From NCBI GenBank assembly GCA_963693365.1, contig CAVNZM010000006.1, forward strand, positions 4,092,001 to 4,156,000: a DNA stretch of 64,000 nt. The letters run 5' to 3'. The notes under the pieces are model-generated. The model searched no databases and had not been told where the DNA came from. It worked only from the letters and a program-made list of their open reading frames with translations. Source of the stretch: Amoebidium appalachense (taxonomy: Eukaryota; Ichthyosporea). Position numbers and translations under genes: made by a program. This document shows positions 23,021 through 49,936 of this stretch, piece by piece; the stretch's first letter is position 1, and each line of letters opens with the position of its first letter.

Positions 23021-24046
23021 ATGAAGCCCGCAGCCATCATTGCCCTGTCAGCGGCTGCCACGGTCAGCGCAGCCCCAATGGCCCCGGGCTGTGCTGTGCC
23101 TGGCACACCCAAGAATGCTGTCTACCGTACAGAGCATGCCCGCAGCTCCAAGGGCAACATTGTGGGTAGAGTGCACCAGCTGCAGTGGACTACCGTTCCT
23201 GGGGCAACTTACGTTGAGGTAGGCATAATAATAATTCATGTGCATCTATCGATATGTGGATACAAACTTCAGCTAATATAATTTTTTGAGTCCAGTCTGA
23301 GATATGTAGCATGCATATGCATATATTGATAGGGCTCACACTCAACACTGGCTATTACTTGATGGTTTTCTTTCCGGCTTGTTTTTTCAAAATGCTGCTT
23401 TGTTTTTTTTGCATCGATGACTTTTTATGTAATCCACTCTCGGGAATGATTGCGGTCCTACCTGCATATACTCACAAAACGCACACACACACCTCTACTC
23501 GTGCAGGTGTGTTCTGAAAACCATCCCTGCATGACGATTGGGCAATATTTTACCGGCGCCACACAAACGTTCCTCTGGTACATCTCGCGGGATGAATCAA
23601 AAGACACTCAAAGCTGGGAGTCCTCTTTCCGGAAGCCCAAGATTACCGCCTTCAATGCATCCGGTGCATGCGGCAATAACAATTCGGAACAGTCGAAAAC
23701 TGCCCGGGTCGAGAGGGTGGACGGTAGCACACTCTGTAAGGGCAAACCTATGAACTACAAGGTGTTTACTAACATCGGCGCCAAAGTGGTTGACGGTGCA
23801 CCAAAGGACACCAAGCGATTCCAGGTGACGTGGAAGAACAACGCCCCAGCAAAGAAAGACACCATTCTTGTGTGTGTAGCCCCTATGACGCCGCCACCGG
23901 GGATGCAGTTCAGCAAGCTGTACCTGCCTGTGTGCGCCAATGTCAAGGGTGACGCAACAACTGCTGTCGTGGACATGCCCTGGAACAGCGAACTCTCCGG
24001 CGGCGAGGTCAATGTTGGGGTGGCCAACTTGCTTGCGTGCAGGTAA
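23021..24046 (+). CDS. Secreted cysteine-containing protein, two exons
   Basis: Exon 1 is 23021-23218 (66 codons) and exon 2 is 23507-24046 (179 codons plus stop), joined in phase 0. The intron has GT-AG ends and a CA/pyrimidine-rich 3' end. Residues 1-18 (MKPAAIIALSAAATVSAA) form a classical signal peptide with an Ala-x-Ala cleavage site. The mature part has Cys in short spacings (GCAVPG, VCSENHPC, SGACG, LCKG, LVCVAP, PVCAN, LLACR), consistent with disulphides in an extracellular protein. No membrane segment or anchor is seen. The family is not recognised. The last codons overlap a possible donor (TGCAG followed by GTAAAT), and a short alternative final exon after the CA tract (RANNSFIGQ) could replace the last residue. 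Confidence 0.75.
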
Positions 24047-24114
24047 ATGTTTCTTTTCTACTAGTACTTCTCCTCCTCCTGCCCCCCCTTTCCGGCCACT
24101 GCCCAGCGCTTCAC

Positions 24115-24158
24115 GCACACACACGCACACACACACGCACACACACACTCACACACAC

Positions 24159-24247
<89 letters not shown>

Positions 24248-24272
24248 GTCACACACACACACACACACACAC
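24115..24272. repeat. (AC)n microsatellite
   Basis: Near-pure (AC)n directly downstream of the secreted protein's stop codon, followed by a C run at 24370-24408. Confidence 0.95.
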
Positions 24273-24409
24273 GTGTACACATACATGCGCACTGTGACAC
24301 TAAGCACACGGTACACAGACTTCAGGGCTAACAATTCTTTCATCGGCCAGTAGCTCTTCCTCAGTTCCCATCCCCCCCCCCCTCCCCCCCCCCCTCCCCC
24401 CCCCCCCCT

Positions 24410-25282
24410 TCGCGCCCTGCACATGGCCACACGCGTACGCCAGACAACAAACTGAGTCCCAAGCTTATTATGCATGCATGGAAGCTTCTACAGCTGCTAC
24501 CCCTGGCACACCACATTGCACATACTGAATACACCGAGGCTGTGTCATGACGATGCACATGTATCATGTTTTAATCAACAAGTTGCGCATTGCCTTAAAT
24601 ATGCCATATGAAATGGACTCTTTGAACTATTTTTTGACCTTGCCGCCAAGTCTAGCTGATCACAGTTAACGATAACGTTGTCCCGCAAATACTGCTGGCC
24701 TTGAACCAAAACTAATCAGAGAACTTTCACCACGCAGTGCCACCGGCGCAAACGACAGCTTGACAATGAAGGTCTGAGAAAGGCACGTTGCAAAGTTTAA
24801 CTGCCAACCGGCGGTTGCTCACCGACTGTTACTCACTCTTATCTTATAAATACTTACCAATACCTTTATATTATGTGGAAATTATGACGAAAAACAAGCG
24901 GTGGTGCTTTACAATAGGCTTCCCGAGTAATCAATAAACTATCGTTGCAGTATTTATCCCTGCTGAAGCCCCTGATAACCGCAGAGGAACGCGGCAGCAA
25001 AGCTTGTACTTGATATGCATGGAGGTACGTACAGGCAGCGGTTCGGATGTGAAACGTGAGCCACGTGTGGGTTTTTTTCACGATTCATAATCATCCTGGT
25101 GTGTTTGGTACCGGTGTAATTTTGTTTTTGCCGGAGTTGATACAGGCCGACTCATCATAACATCACCGATTTTTGAATTGGTGGTAGCTTAGAATCGATA
25201 TGACCGGGTATTCTTGTTACCCGTTGGTTATGCCTTCAGAATGCTAGGGGACAGAGAGGGAGGGAGGGGGGAGGTGGCCATG

Positions 25283-25317
<35 letters not shown>

Positions 25318-26100
25318 GGGGGTGGGGGGAAGGGGGGGGGGGGGGGGGGATCTGATTCGTGCAAAGAAAGCTGAGCATATCAAGGGCACTGGTATACCTG
25401 GATATGCGCATGCGCCAGTCCGACTACTAGTTCTAGGGTACTAAGTTCTCTCACGATGTGACTGGTAACTCAGGATCGGTCGGTATACAGCTGTTTGATC
25501 TTTGCACAAAGTATATCTTCTCGCTGAAACAATGGCATCTCACTTGGCAATAATCATAATGATTATTAGCTACTGAATTTAGTGCATGATGTGTGTGTGT
25601 GCACGTGTGTGACATGTACATGTCGTAAGTTGCACCGAATGACGGCCTATGGCACACGAAAGCTTTAATTATCAAAAACAATGTGGAAAAGGCCCATGTA
25701 CACATGCGAGTTTTGCACAGTGTCACGTGTGTTCTACGTGAACGTGCATTCGAAATCTCTGAAGTATTCACTTTCTTTCTTTTATTTTATCCCCTTTTGT
25801 TCCCACAGGGACCCCGGGGGCCCTACACATAGGGGGTCCTCGGAGGAAGTACTATCGTTTTCCACACAGCACCGACACGGTATCCTAGTTAGGGTGTCAA
25901 AGGTCCAATCAGCTACGACCCAGTGGCACCGTTACCACAAACCTAACTTAGTAAACACTTAGCCCAGGGTTTACATCCCAGCCTCGTATTCTCTGGTGAT
26001 GATTCGAATCTTTCGGAAGCATTCCAACTTCTCAAATTGGCAACCACCTTACAGACTTCATGACGAGGTTTATTGTGGCTAAATTAGTAATAGTTCAGTC
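24410..26100. other. No gene recognised
   Basis: Mostly ordinary sequence with a G-run block at 25283-25350. Short frames (24866-25081 and 25451-25771 on minus, 25681-25962 on plus) have no signatures or consistent splice sites. Confidence 0.45.
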
Positions 26101-26104
26101 CACG

Positions 26105-26490
<386 letters not shown>

Positions 26491-26581
26491 GTGTAATATT
26501 CGCGTGTGTGTGCACGTTTGTGCGTGTGTGTGCGCGCGCCGCTGCTGACAGTTTGTGCGCGTGCCTGGGCCGGGTTCGAAT

Positions 26582-26632
26582 CCTTGTTTTCTTTAGCTCC
26601 TTGTTTTCTTTAGCTCCTTGTTTTCTTTAGCT
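26582..26632. repeat. 17-bp unit repeated three times
   Basis: CCTTGTTTTCTTTAGCT occurs three times in exact tandem, directly after a GGGTTCGAATCC sequence. Confidence 0.9.
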
Positions 26633-26958
26633 GGAGTTCGAACCGTGAGTCCTGAAGCTGATCATGCGTGAGCCTGAGCCTCACTACATAGTACACATTC
26701 AAATATGTACGTTTTCTCTCTAGTAATCACGCATTACTCGAAGTCGTACTTTTCTTTTTGTAGCCCGCTTAGCCAGTAGGACTGAGCTGGAAAACGCAGC
26801 AGGTCAGACATGGCGACGCTGGGCACTCTACCAAGCAAATGAAAGTGTGCAAACCCCGAATGGTAAGGGATTTTTGAATTTGAAATGGGGGGGGGAAGAG
26901 TAGTAAATATCGACGTCCCCCCTGGTGGTACCCCCCCCCCCCCCCTCCCCAAGGTAGC

Positions 26959-27188
26959 CGGGATATGCATCAGTGGCCAAAACGAATACCGTCTTTGGTG
27001 GGTGGAAACTTCGGAGACCCTATAATCATTGGGCCATGATCACGCGCATGCATGGGGAGAAGGGGGGGGGAGGGGGGGGGGGGGAGGGGGGGGACCCACC
27101 ACCCCACTCGGCCAGGTGGGTCCCTCCCCCCCCGCAAGTTTCCACCCACCAAAGACGGTATTCGTTTTGGCCACTGATGCATATCCCG
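26959..27188. repeat. Perfect 53-bp inverted repeat around a 124-bp G/C-run loop
   Basis: The arm at 26959-27011 (starts CGGGATATGCATCAGTGG, ends GGTGGAAACTT) is the exact reverse complement of 27136-27188. The loop contains a G homopolymer block (27061-27092) and a smaller inverted pair, GGGACCCACC / GGTGGGTCCC. No open frame depends on it. The perfect arms imply a recent origin, gene-conversion maintenance, or an assembly or amplification foldback. Confidence 0.95.
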
Positions 27189-27224
27189 TTCCTCTTCCCC
27201 CCCCTCCCCCCCCCCCCTCATACA

Positions 27225-27406
27225 CACACACACTCACGTGCACACACACACACGTACGACACACACGCGCGCGCGCACCCATACATGCACACACGCACGT
27301 GCACGCGCGCGCATGCGTAGCCGTACACACACACGCACACGCACACGCACACATGTATGTACACACAGTGTCACACACACACACGCACACACACACACAC
27401 ACGCAC

Positions 27407-27437
<31 letters not shown>

Positions 27438-27529
27438 ACAGACACACACACACACACACAGACGCGCACGCGCGCGCGCGCGCGCGCCCGTACACGCACA
27501 GGCACACGCACACACATGCAATGTCACAC

Positions 27530-27620
<91 letters not shown>
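27225..27620. repeat. (CA)n with CG-rich variants
   Basis: CA-alternating sequence with CGCG and CACG interruptions ends in a pure (AC)n core at 27540-27619. G-run blocks follow at 27648-27690. Confidence 0.95.
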
Positions 27621-27621
<1 letters not shown>

Positions 27622-27876
27622 CCCACCCGTTCGTGCCCCCCCCCGCGGGGGGGGGGGGGGGGGAGGGGGGGGAGGGGGGGGGGGGGGGGGGCCGGGGGAG
27701 TATGACCGTATGGCATAGCCTGAGTTGCAAGTGATTAAGGAATCCTATTAGTTAGCCTCAATGTTTACGTTTTGGCCGCCAGTGTATGTAAACTGCTGCT
27801 AATTATAGTATTTTATGTGATCAGGTTATCTGATATATTACCTTCACATGATGTCAGCCTATGGGGTGGGTGGGTC

Positions 27877-27878
<2 letters not shown>

Positions 27879-27957
<79 letters not shown>

Positions 27958-28020
27958 TGCTAGCCGGAGGGGTGGGTGGGTCCCTCCCCCCCCCCTCCCC
28001 CCCCCCCCCCCCCCCCCCCT
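27879..28020. repeat. Very long C homopolymer (about 80 bases) and second C run
   Basis: C runs at 27879-27957 and 27985-28019 are each introduced by the same GGGGTGGGTGGGTC leader, so leader plus run appears duplicated. Confidence 0.9.
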
Positions 28021-28064
28021 TCCCCCCCTTCCAAAACGTTTAACTACTACTACCCCCCTCCCCA

Positions 28065-28909
28065 TTTCAAAATCAAATATCTTTTTTTTATGGCTTCACT
28101 GGGGCTCCCCAAAAACTCCGTTGACGGGAGTTGGCGGGGCCTTGGTGGGGCACAAGTATTATGAGAGAGTGACACTGAGCGTGAGTGAGCGAGCATGCCA
28201 TTGCCCGGGCTGCAAAATGCCCTTTAAAAATCCTAAACCTCAATGAAGGTTTTTATCACATCTTAATTTGCATAAATTCAAAAATAACGTCTTTATCCCC
28301 AAGTACTGGGCACGAGACTCGACGAGTCGAGTAGAACTGACTTCAACTGAGCAATAACAAAGAACTTCTAATAATGCGAAATTTTTAAAAATTTATGATA
28401 CGCCCCATTCAAGATAGTTGTGGGAGATCTTGAGTGATGCGCATTCAGCCAATCAACGCGAGCCTGCATGAAGTGTGTTTCCACGTCATCTACAAATGTT
28501 ACAGCACAACTCAAAGTTTGCCAAATACATACAGACCCAAGCCCATGTTTTCCAAATGATGAGAAGGCATGCCTAATTCTGCAAAGTGGGCTATAAAGCG
28601 AGTGGTGTTAAGTTTTTTTTTTTGGATAATTTCAATACTGTGAACTCCTAGAGGCCTTCATCCTCTTAACTTACTTAAAACTGTACTATACATGTGTAGG
28701 ATGAGGGAGTTGCTTGAGCAGGCACATCTGGTTCGGTCTACCGTACAAGTGTAGAAAGCTCACGAGAGGTGCGCGATTTTTTTAGTCACTTCGAATTTTA
28801 TGCCATTTCTTGCTGTTGGTACATCCTGGCATTCAAGTCTCGGTTACCATCGGGGATTTAAACACTAGATGCCATAGTCATGTTAATATAGTGCATCTTT
28901 TGGATTAAA
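28065..28909. promoter_or_regulatory. Upstream region of the GT49 gene
   Basis: Ordinary AT-richer sequence without long homopolymers precedes the ATG at 28910, whose context is AAAATGA. No specific promoter element can be identified from sequence. Confidence 0.3.
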
Positions 28910-44506
<15,597 letters not shown>

Positions 44507-44868
44507 GCGGCCCACCCGTTTGTTGTCGGGAATTTTCATAGTGCAAATGTTTCTATTGTGTATGAGTGTTCAAGTAACCATATGCTCTTTGGGTGTACAT
44601 GTGCATGTGTGGTAGTAGTGCGCAAATATTAAAACATAATCTTTAAACGTGGCATGCACTTATAGCAGAGTTGGAGTAGTAACCAAATGGTAATTGGCCG
44701 CGGTTTTGTGATCTGTTAGGGAAATTCAATGTGTTTGTGTGTAAGCACTGCAAAAAATGCATGTGAGATTGATGAATGAATGTGTAAAGATACAATGGCT
44801 TGTATGATACTGTTTATGTTGGGCTTCAAGTTGCAGGCCTCTGCTCCCTGCGCACTAGGGATAAGTGT

Positions 44869-44903
<35 letters not shown>

Positions 44904-45941
44904 AGTGCGTGCGTGCGTGCATGCGTGCGTGTGTGCGTGTGTGCGTGTGTGTGTATGTGTGTGCGTGCGCGCGCGTGTGCATATGTGTGTGCGTGGGTGC
45001 GTGGGTGCGTGCGAATGTGTGTGTAGGTACCCAGTGGTTTTCCACAAAGCAAAAATTGAAGTTAACGGTCATCGATTCATTCATAGTTCTAAGGTGGTTA
45101 ATATTTCTAAAATGAAATACACCAAGCACAGAGAATAATATGAGCATATTGTGTAATTGTGCATAGCGTGTGTCTGTTTAGATCCTGCAGGTTATGTCGT
45201 AAGTGGGTGACGAATTTTGCTTTAACATGGACACATTTAAAGGTCGTATAAAATAAAATCGGAGTCGTTATATCTGCTGGTATCGAGGCTGGTCCTTGGC
45301 CACACACATAGAAATTCCACAAATGTTTTATCAAAACTTCACAGGATATTCCCTGCTAATTGTGCGGCATGTGTTTTTCATGGCTCCAAATCGGTTCACA
45401 GCCCGTGTATATGAAGGGCATGGAATGTGATATTTCCAGGCATGTAAAAAATGTGCATTGGCAATCTCATGCGGCATACCAGTACCAAATTGAATGGGTA
45501 CTACTGTTCATGGACAGGGAGAAATATTACCGATGCAGTCAGATTGTCAACTTTTTGTATTCTTTGAATTTTACATTCCAATTCCCCCGACTGTTTTGTG
45601 TTTGTCTTTCCTCCCTGTGCGTGTACGTGTGGGTGGGTGGTGGAAGGAGGGGGGGGGGGGGGGGGGGGGGGGCGCCTATGCGCATGTGTTTGTGTTTTTG
45701 TACGGGTGTCTGTGTGTGCTTGTGCGTGTGTGTGTTTGTGTGTACGGGTGTCTGTGTGTGCTTGTGCGTGTGTGTGTTTGCGTGTGCATTTGTATATGCC
45801 CTTGCGCCATGATGTTGCAACTCTGGCGGGTGGGTGAAGGTGTGTGTGCGTCTGTGTGTGGAAGGGGGGGGGGGGGGGGGGGGGTCTTCGATCGCACGTG
45901 TGGAACTCTACGTTAAAGAGATGGGGTGAAGGGGTAAGGAT

Positions 45942-45975
<34 letters not shown>

Positions 45976-46815
45976 GTTGCCCACCAGATACTTTTGCAGG
46001 GTTACGACAAACGAATGTGTACCTTCAATTTAAACCAAGAGAAGATATGTACATTTTCTGTCATTCCTATATTCGAACCTTTGCACTGAAAACCCCTTCA
46101 ACCAATCGGAAGCTTTTGCTTAAGCGATAAATTCATATTAAATGAACGGTGACGTATACAAACATGTTTTTCCGTGCAGGAAGGAGTTTTAAAATTCACC
46201 GTTTTATTGAAGTCTTTCGATTCGTCACAGCCCGCTTTCGGTGGGTACCAGGGACCCCCCGGAAGAGCTTGATACCAACTTTACAGGCTTTAGCGGTGGT
46301 CATGTATCAAACAGTTGAAATGGTAGTTTTATTAGTTCGCTTTTTGGTTCCAAGAGTCAAATGTAACAATCCTAATTAATTATTAGGCAAATTGAAGCGA
46401 AACTAAAACTGGCATCTTAGTAGCTAGCTCGGAAATACGAATATGAATACGGGGAAGGCAGTTGCTAGAGCTGTGCAAATTAGGCACTTATCACAAAACT
46501 AGTAACACCAGGCAGTGGAAATCATTCAGCAAGGTTTCATGTTGTCTTACTGGCAGGCTTTACAAGCATAGTGAGGATATGCTATGATAAAACAGTTCAA
46601 AGGTTGAAAGTTTGTGCACTGGTGATGACATATGTACACCGGAGCAGAAACCAAATACAAGGGAACCCGAGTTGCAAGTTGGTTTAGGCCAGAGATAGGT
46701 TCATTAAGGACACTGCAGGGGAGCACCAAGATGAGCTCACTTATATACAAAAAATGAATTTGAGAGCCTGCGAAACAGCAATTTTTTTTAAAAAAAAAGA
46801 AAACCTCCAATTTTG
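44507..46815. other. Downstream of GT49; no gene recognised
   Basis: The first few hundred bases should hold the GT49 3' UTR; no AATAAA is evident. A GT/GCGT tract lies at 44868-45025, a 44-bp GT-rich unit repeated twice at about 45700-45790, and G runs at 45650-45672 and 45942-45972. Frames at 45040-45138 and 45360-45600 have normal composition but no signatures. Confidence 0.45.
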
Positions 46816-47490
46816 CTACCATACGCAGGCAGCAGCTTCGTCCTCCAGCGAGCGCCAAACATCCTCGTCAATGTCGTTCGTCTTTCTACACACGGGGGCC
46901 GTGGACGCCTTCGTGCCCGTGTACATGTTAGGTACATACCAGCACAACTCCGGATCTTCGCTTTTTTCATCACAAAAACTGGGAACACCCATCTTCACAC
47001 CCTCGGTTATGCTTTGGAGCGATTCGTTTCCAACCAGCATGGAGCGAAAACGCCACGTGTTGCATTCGACACGGGGAGAATACGTCTCTGACAGTGTGCG
47101 ACACACGGAGTGGGACATAGAAGGTGCGGATTCAGAACGATGGTAGAGGTTTGTTTTGTGCCCAGATAAAGAAGAGACATCTGGTGCGGTTTCGTAGAAG
47201 GACGGGCGGTGTGAGAGGTCGCTGTGGCGGCACGAATAGTCGAAAAGTGTCGTGAAGGTGTTGTTCTTCTCTTGCTCGTCGTGGGTGTTGACGTGGTGGT
47301 GGAGAGAGTGGGCAGCGGCGGTGATTTTGTGCTTGGCGGTGTGCACGTATGCTTGGAGGGAAGACAGGCTACGTTTTGCCTTCGTGCCTGCGTTATGCAC
47401 TACCTCTGTAACCCCCTCGCGTTTTGTTGTTGTTTTAGCAGCGGTCTGTGCAATTTGGGCCGGGTCCGAAAAAAATCTCGGTTTGCACAT
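46816..47490 (-). CDS. Hypothetical protein, single exon, 224 residues
   Basis: An uninterrupted non-repetitive frame from the ATG at 47490 to the TAG at 46816. The protein is hydrophilic and rich in Ser, Thr and His, with a short positively charged N-terminal third and an acidic C-terminus (DIDEDVWRSLEDEAAACVW). There is no signal peptide, membrane segment or recognised domain. An Ala-rich helical stretch spans residues about 55-70. Being the only long non-repeat frame in this area, it is more likely a gene than chance, though an alternative intron boundary cannot be excluded. A T-rich tract at 47505-47570 precedes the start on this strand. The function is unknown. Confidence 0.5.
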   Translation of the reverse strand: MCKPRFFSDPAQIAQTAAKTTTKREGVTEVVHNAGTKAKRSLSSLQAYVHTAKHKITAAAHSLHHHVNTHDEQEKNNTFTTLFDYSCRHSDLSHRPSFYETAPDVSSLSGHKTNLYHRSESAPSMSHSVCRTLSETYSPRVECNTWRFRSMLVGNESLQSITEGVKMGVPSFCDEKSEDPELCWYVPNMYTGTKASTAPVCRKTNDIDEDVWRSLEDEAAACVW

Positions 47491-47827
47491 TTTTCAAAGT
47501 TCTTACTTTTCTTTTTCTTTTTTTTTTCGTTTTTTTCTTTTTTTTCTTTTTTTTTCTTTTTTTTTTTCCCCCTTTATGTGTCGTCCGAATTCGTACATGC
47601 TCATTCTGAAACGGTGGACGTGCCGTAACTGACACTCAGTCGGCCCTGCGACCACCCTTTTATAAGTCTCGTCACTGGGCGACTGGACCCCCCTAGACTT
47701 TTCTCATGTCTTCTACAAACCGTTTTTTGGCAGCTCCTGCGAACTGTTTGGAAGCCATCAGGCGTTCGCGCGCACCCATTAAAAATACCATACAACCATA
47801 GTTGATAGACTTATTACACTTATTCTC

Positions 47828-48063
47828 TCATAACATAGGTGTACATGTGTTTCGATGATTTAAGGGCAATAACAGCTTGTAAGGGGGCCAAGCCGTGGGG
47901 AGGTTAGGGATCACAGAGGTATGGTGCGTGGGGGTGCGTGCCACTGCGTGGGCTTCTTCCTCGTTTTCATTGCTACACAGATTGTAGTTTAGAGCAGTCC
48001 CGAATGCAATGCCAAAGCCGCATGTGAGTGGCCAACACAGTTCGACCGTCATTCGACAGATGC
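47828..48063 (-). CDS. MIC10-like C-terminal exon, upstream exons not found
   Basis: On the minus strand, after an acceptor (ATATTTACAG), the exon reads GICRMTVELCWPLTCGFGIA then FGTALNYNLCSNENEEEA, and ends at the TGA at 47828. The WPxxxGxGxAxGxAxxxC pattern resembles the glycine-rich second membrane segment of the MICOS subunit MIC10, which shapes mitochondrial cristae. After that the exon has an unusual Pro/His/Thr-rich tail of about 45 residues. The first MIC10 membrane segment was not found between 48064 and the LINE at 49562, or beyond it. The exon may therefore be part of a gene split by long introns, a relic, or a chance resemblance. Confidence 0.35.
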
Positions 48064-48365
48064 CTGTAAATATATCATGATGAATCTTGAAATTCTTGCA
48101 AGCCCAGGACATGTGCTCATCATCATCGAGTGCTATTTTCAGCTGGTAGTCTGGTAGAACTTCAAGTACTGTACAGGTTTCAGCTTTCAAGTCAATTTTC
48201 GTCAAAATGAATTTACACGGCCAGGAAATATATACATATATATATTTCGAAATTCTCATATCGGTATGATATTTCCAATTCGAGTACATGAAACTTAATG
48301 GCTAATTTACGGAATATTCAAAACTTGCGCACTTTAGCTTCTTATTGCATGGGAAGGTTTAAAGG

Positions 48366-48402
<37 letters not shown>

Positions 48403-49561
48403 TATTAAAGGAAGTTGTGTTATTTTTGGTGCAGGTACTGTTAGCCTTGCATGTCGAACATTCGATAATAAAAGTAGATTCCATCTCTTCGGATACGAGG
48501 TCACGGGATATCTAGAATTGCATGATAGGTTTACAGGGGCTAAATTCATACTACCAATCATGTTTCATGCTTTTTTGGACCACTTGGTCCACTAGGGCCG
48601 GCTCCTGTGAATTCATGAATGGCTGTGATGAACCCAAGGCCTCCTATATACTAACATTAGGAGGATGAACCGCTGTTGACTATGAAGTATAACGTTTCAG
48701 TTTGTTATTATGTTCCTGTGACAGCCTGCAAGTTGCCCAGGCCTAGGGTTATCCCTCAGGGTTAAAATTCTGATTTAAAAAAATTTGTTCAGCATTTCTT
48801 TGTTTTTCCGGCTCTCTCTCGGGCGTGATCACCTCGAAGCTACCGGTTCTCCGCTAATCACTAGCGCGGCTCGCACTATTCCTTCAAGTGCACATGAACG
48901 GATCCGAAAGCATTCGAGAAGTGACCGAGAGCCTTAGTCACTCTGAGTGCTGCCTCCCTGCGGCCTCTTCTTCTTCTTCTTCTTCTTTTTTTTTTTTTTG
49001 TTGCCGCAGGCGACCAGTAGGGCCCAGCCACTTACGTAAGCCAGCGGGTACAGTAGTCACTTGAGTGCTGTCTCCCTGCGGCCCGGCTCAACATACCTTG
49101 TATGTTGCGGCAGGCGGTCGACGTCCCGCGGCGTAGTAGTGCTCGAGCTCAGCCACTTACATACATTAAGCCAGTGGGTACATAGCCTTGGAGACTACGG
49201 GTACAAAGCCTTGGAGACTACGAGAGCCTCTCGTTTCTTGTCACCTATTCTCCGACTCCGACTCTCGTCTCCGGGCCGAGAATACGAATTGCACTCCTAG
49301 CTAGCTCCAGCCTGGCACCGTAGTGGCACGGGGCCAAACAGACAACTGGGAATGACGGGGCATCGCCATCGCACGTGCGCATGCACGCAGGCCGGCCTGC
49401 AACTTGGCAAACTTGCCCTGCATCATGCATGCCCACGTACCCGCGGCCGTGACGGTCACGAACGGCCGCGGCATGCAGCTGTACATGTGGGGACGGTATG
49501 GTCGGCGGAGCCGGCCCGGTGAGTAGGTGACATATTCGAAAGCGATGAATGGATGTAACAT
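48064..49561. other. Intergenic or intronic DNA with local duplications
   Basis: A T run lies at 48369-48400. Two diverged copies of a roughly 115-bp unit (about 48936-49050 and 49055-49180) share GAGTGCTGTCTCCCTGCGGC, the complementary GCCGCAGG and CAGCCACTTAC...AAGCCAG. A 25-bp GTACAAAGCCTTGGAGACTA unit is doubled at 49170-49225. No gene was recognised. Confidence 0.5.
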
Positions 49562-49758
49562 AGGGGTTTACGCTGTTTACTCGAGGCAAAGAGAACCAGT
49601 CTCAGGTATGGGGGGGGGGGGGTTTGCTCGGAATATCCCCTCAGCGGTATATCTTGATCACGTACATAGATGTCGGGTGGTGACTATATATCAGGGTTTA
49701 CTTTCTCTACGAGACACCATAAAGACTACAAGGAGAAATCAATTAGTTGGGGTTCCCC

Positions 49759-49823
<65 letters not shown>

Positions 49824-49855
49824 GGGCTCCCCTCGGGACACTCGGTATCAGCTGG

Positions 49856-49932
<77 letters not shown>

Positions 49933-49936
49933 TGCG

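Noticed and set aside
26565-26640. GGGTTCGAATCC, resembling a tRNA T arm
   Set aside because: No matching acceptor stem, D arm or anticodon arm can be folded around it. It is followed by a 17-bp tandem repeat.
49245-49589. 114-codon minus-strand frame overlapping the LINE 3' end
   Set aside because: It crosses the element boundary and has no recognisable feature.
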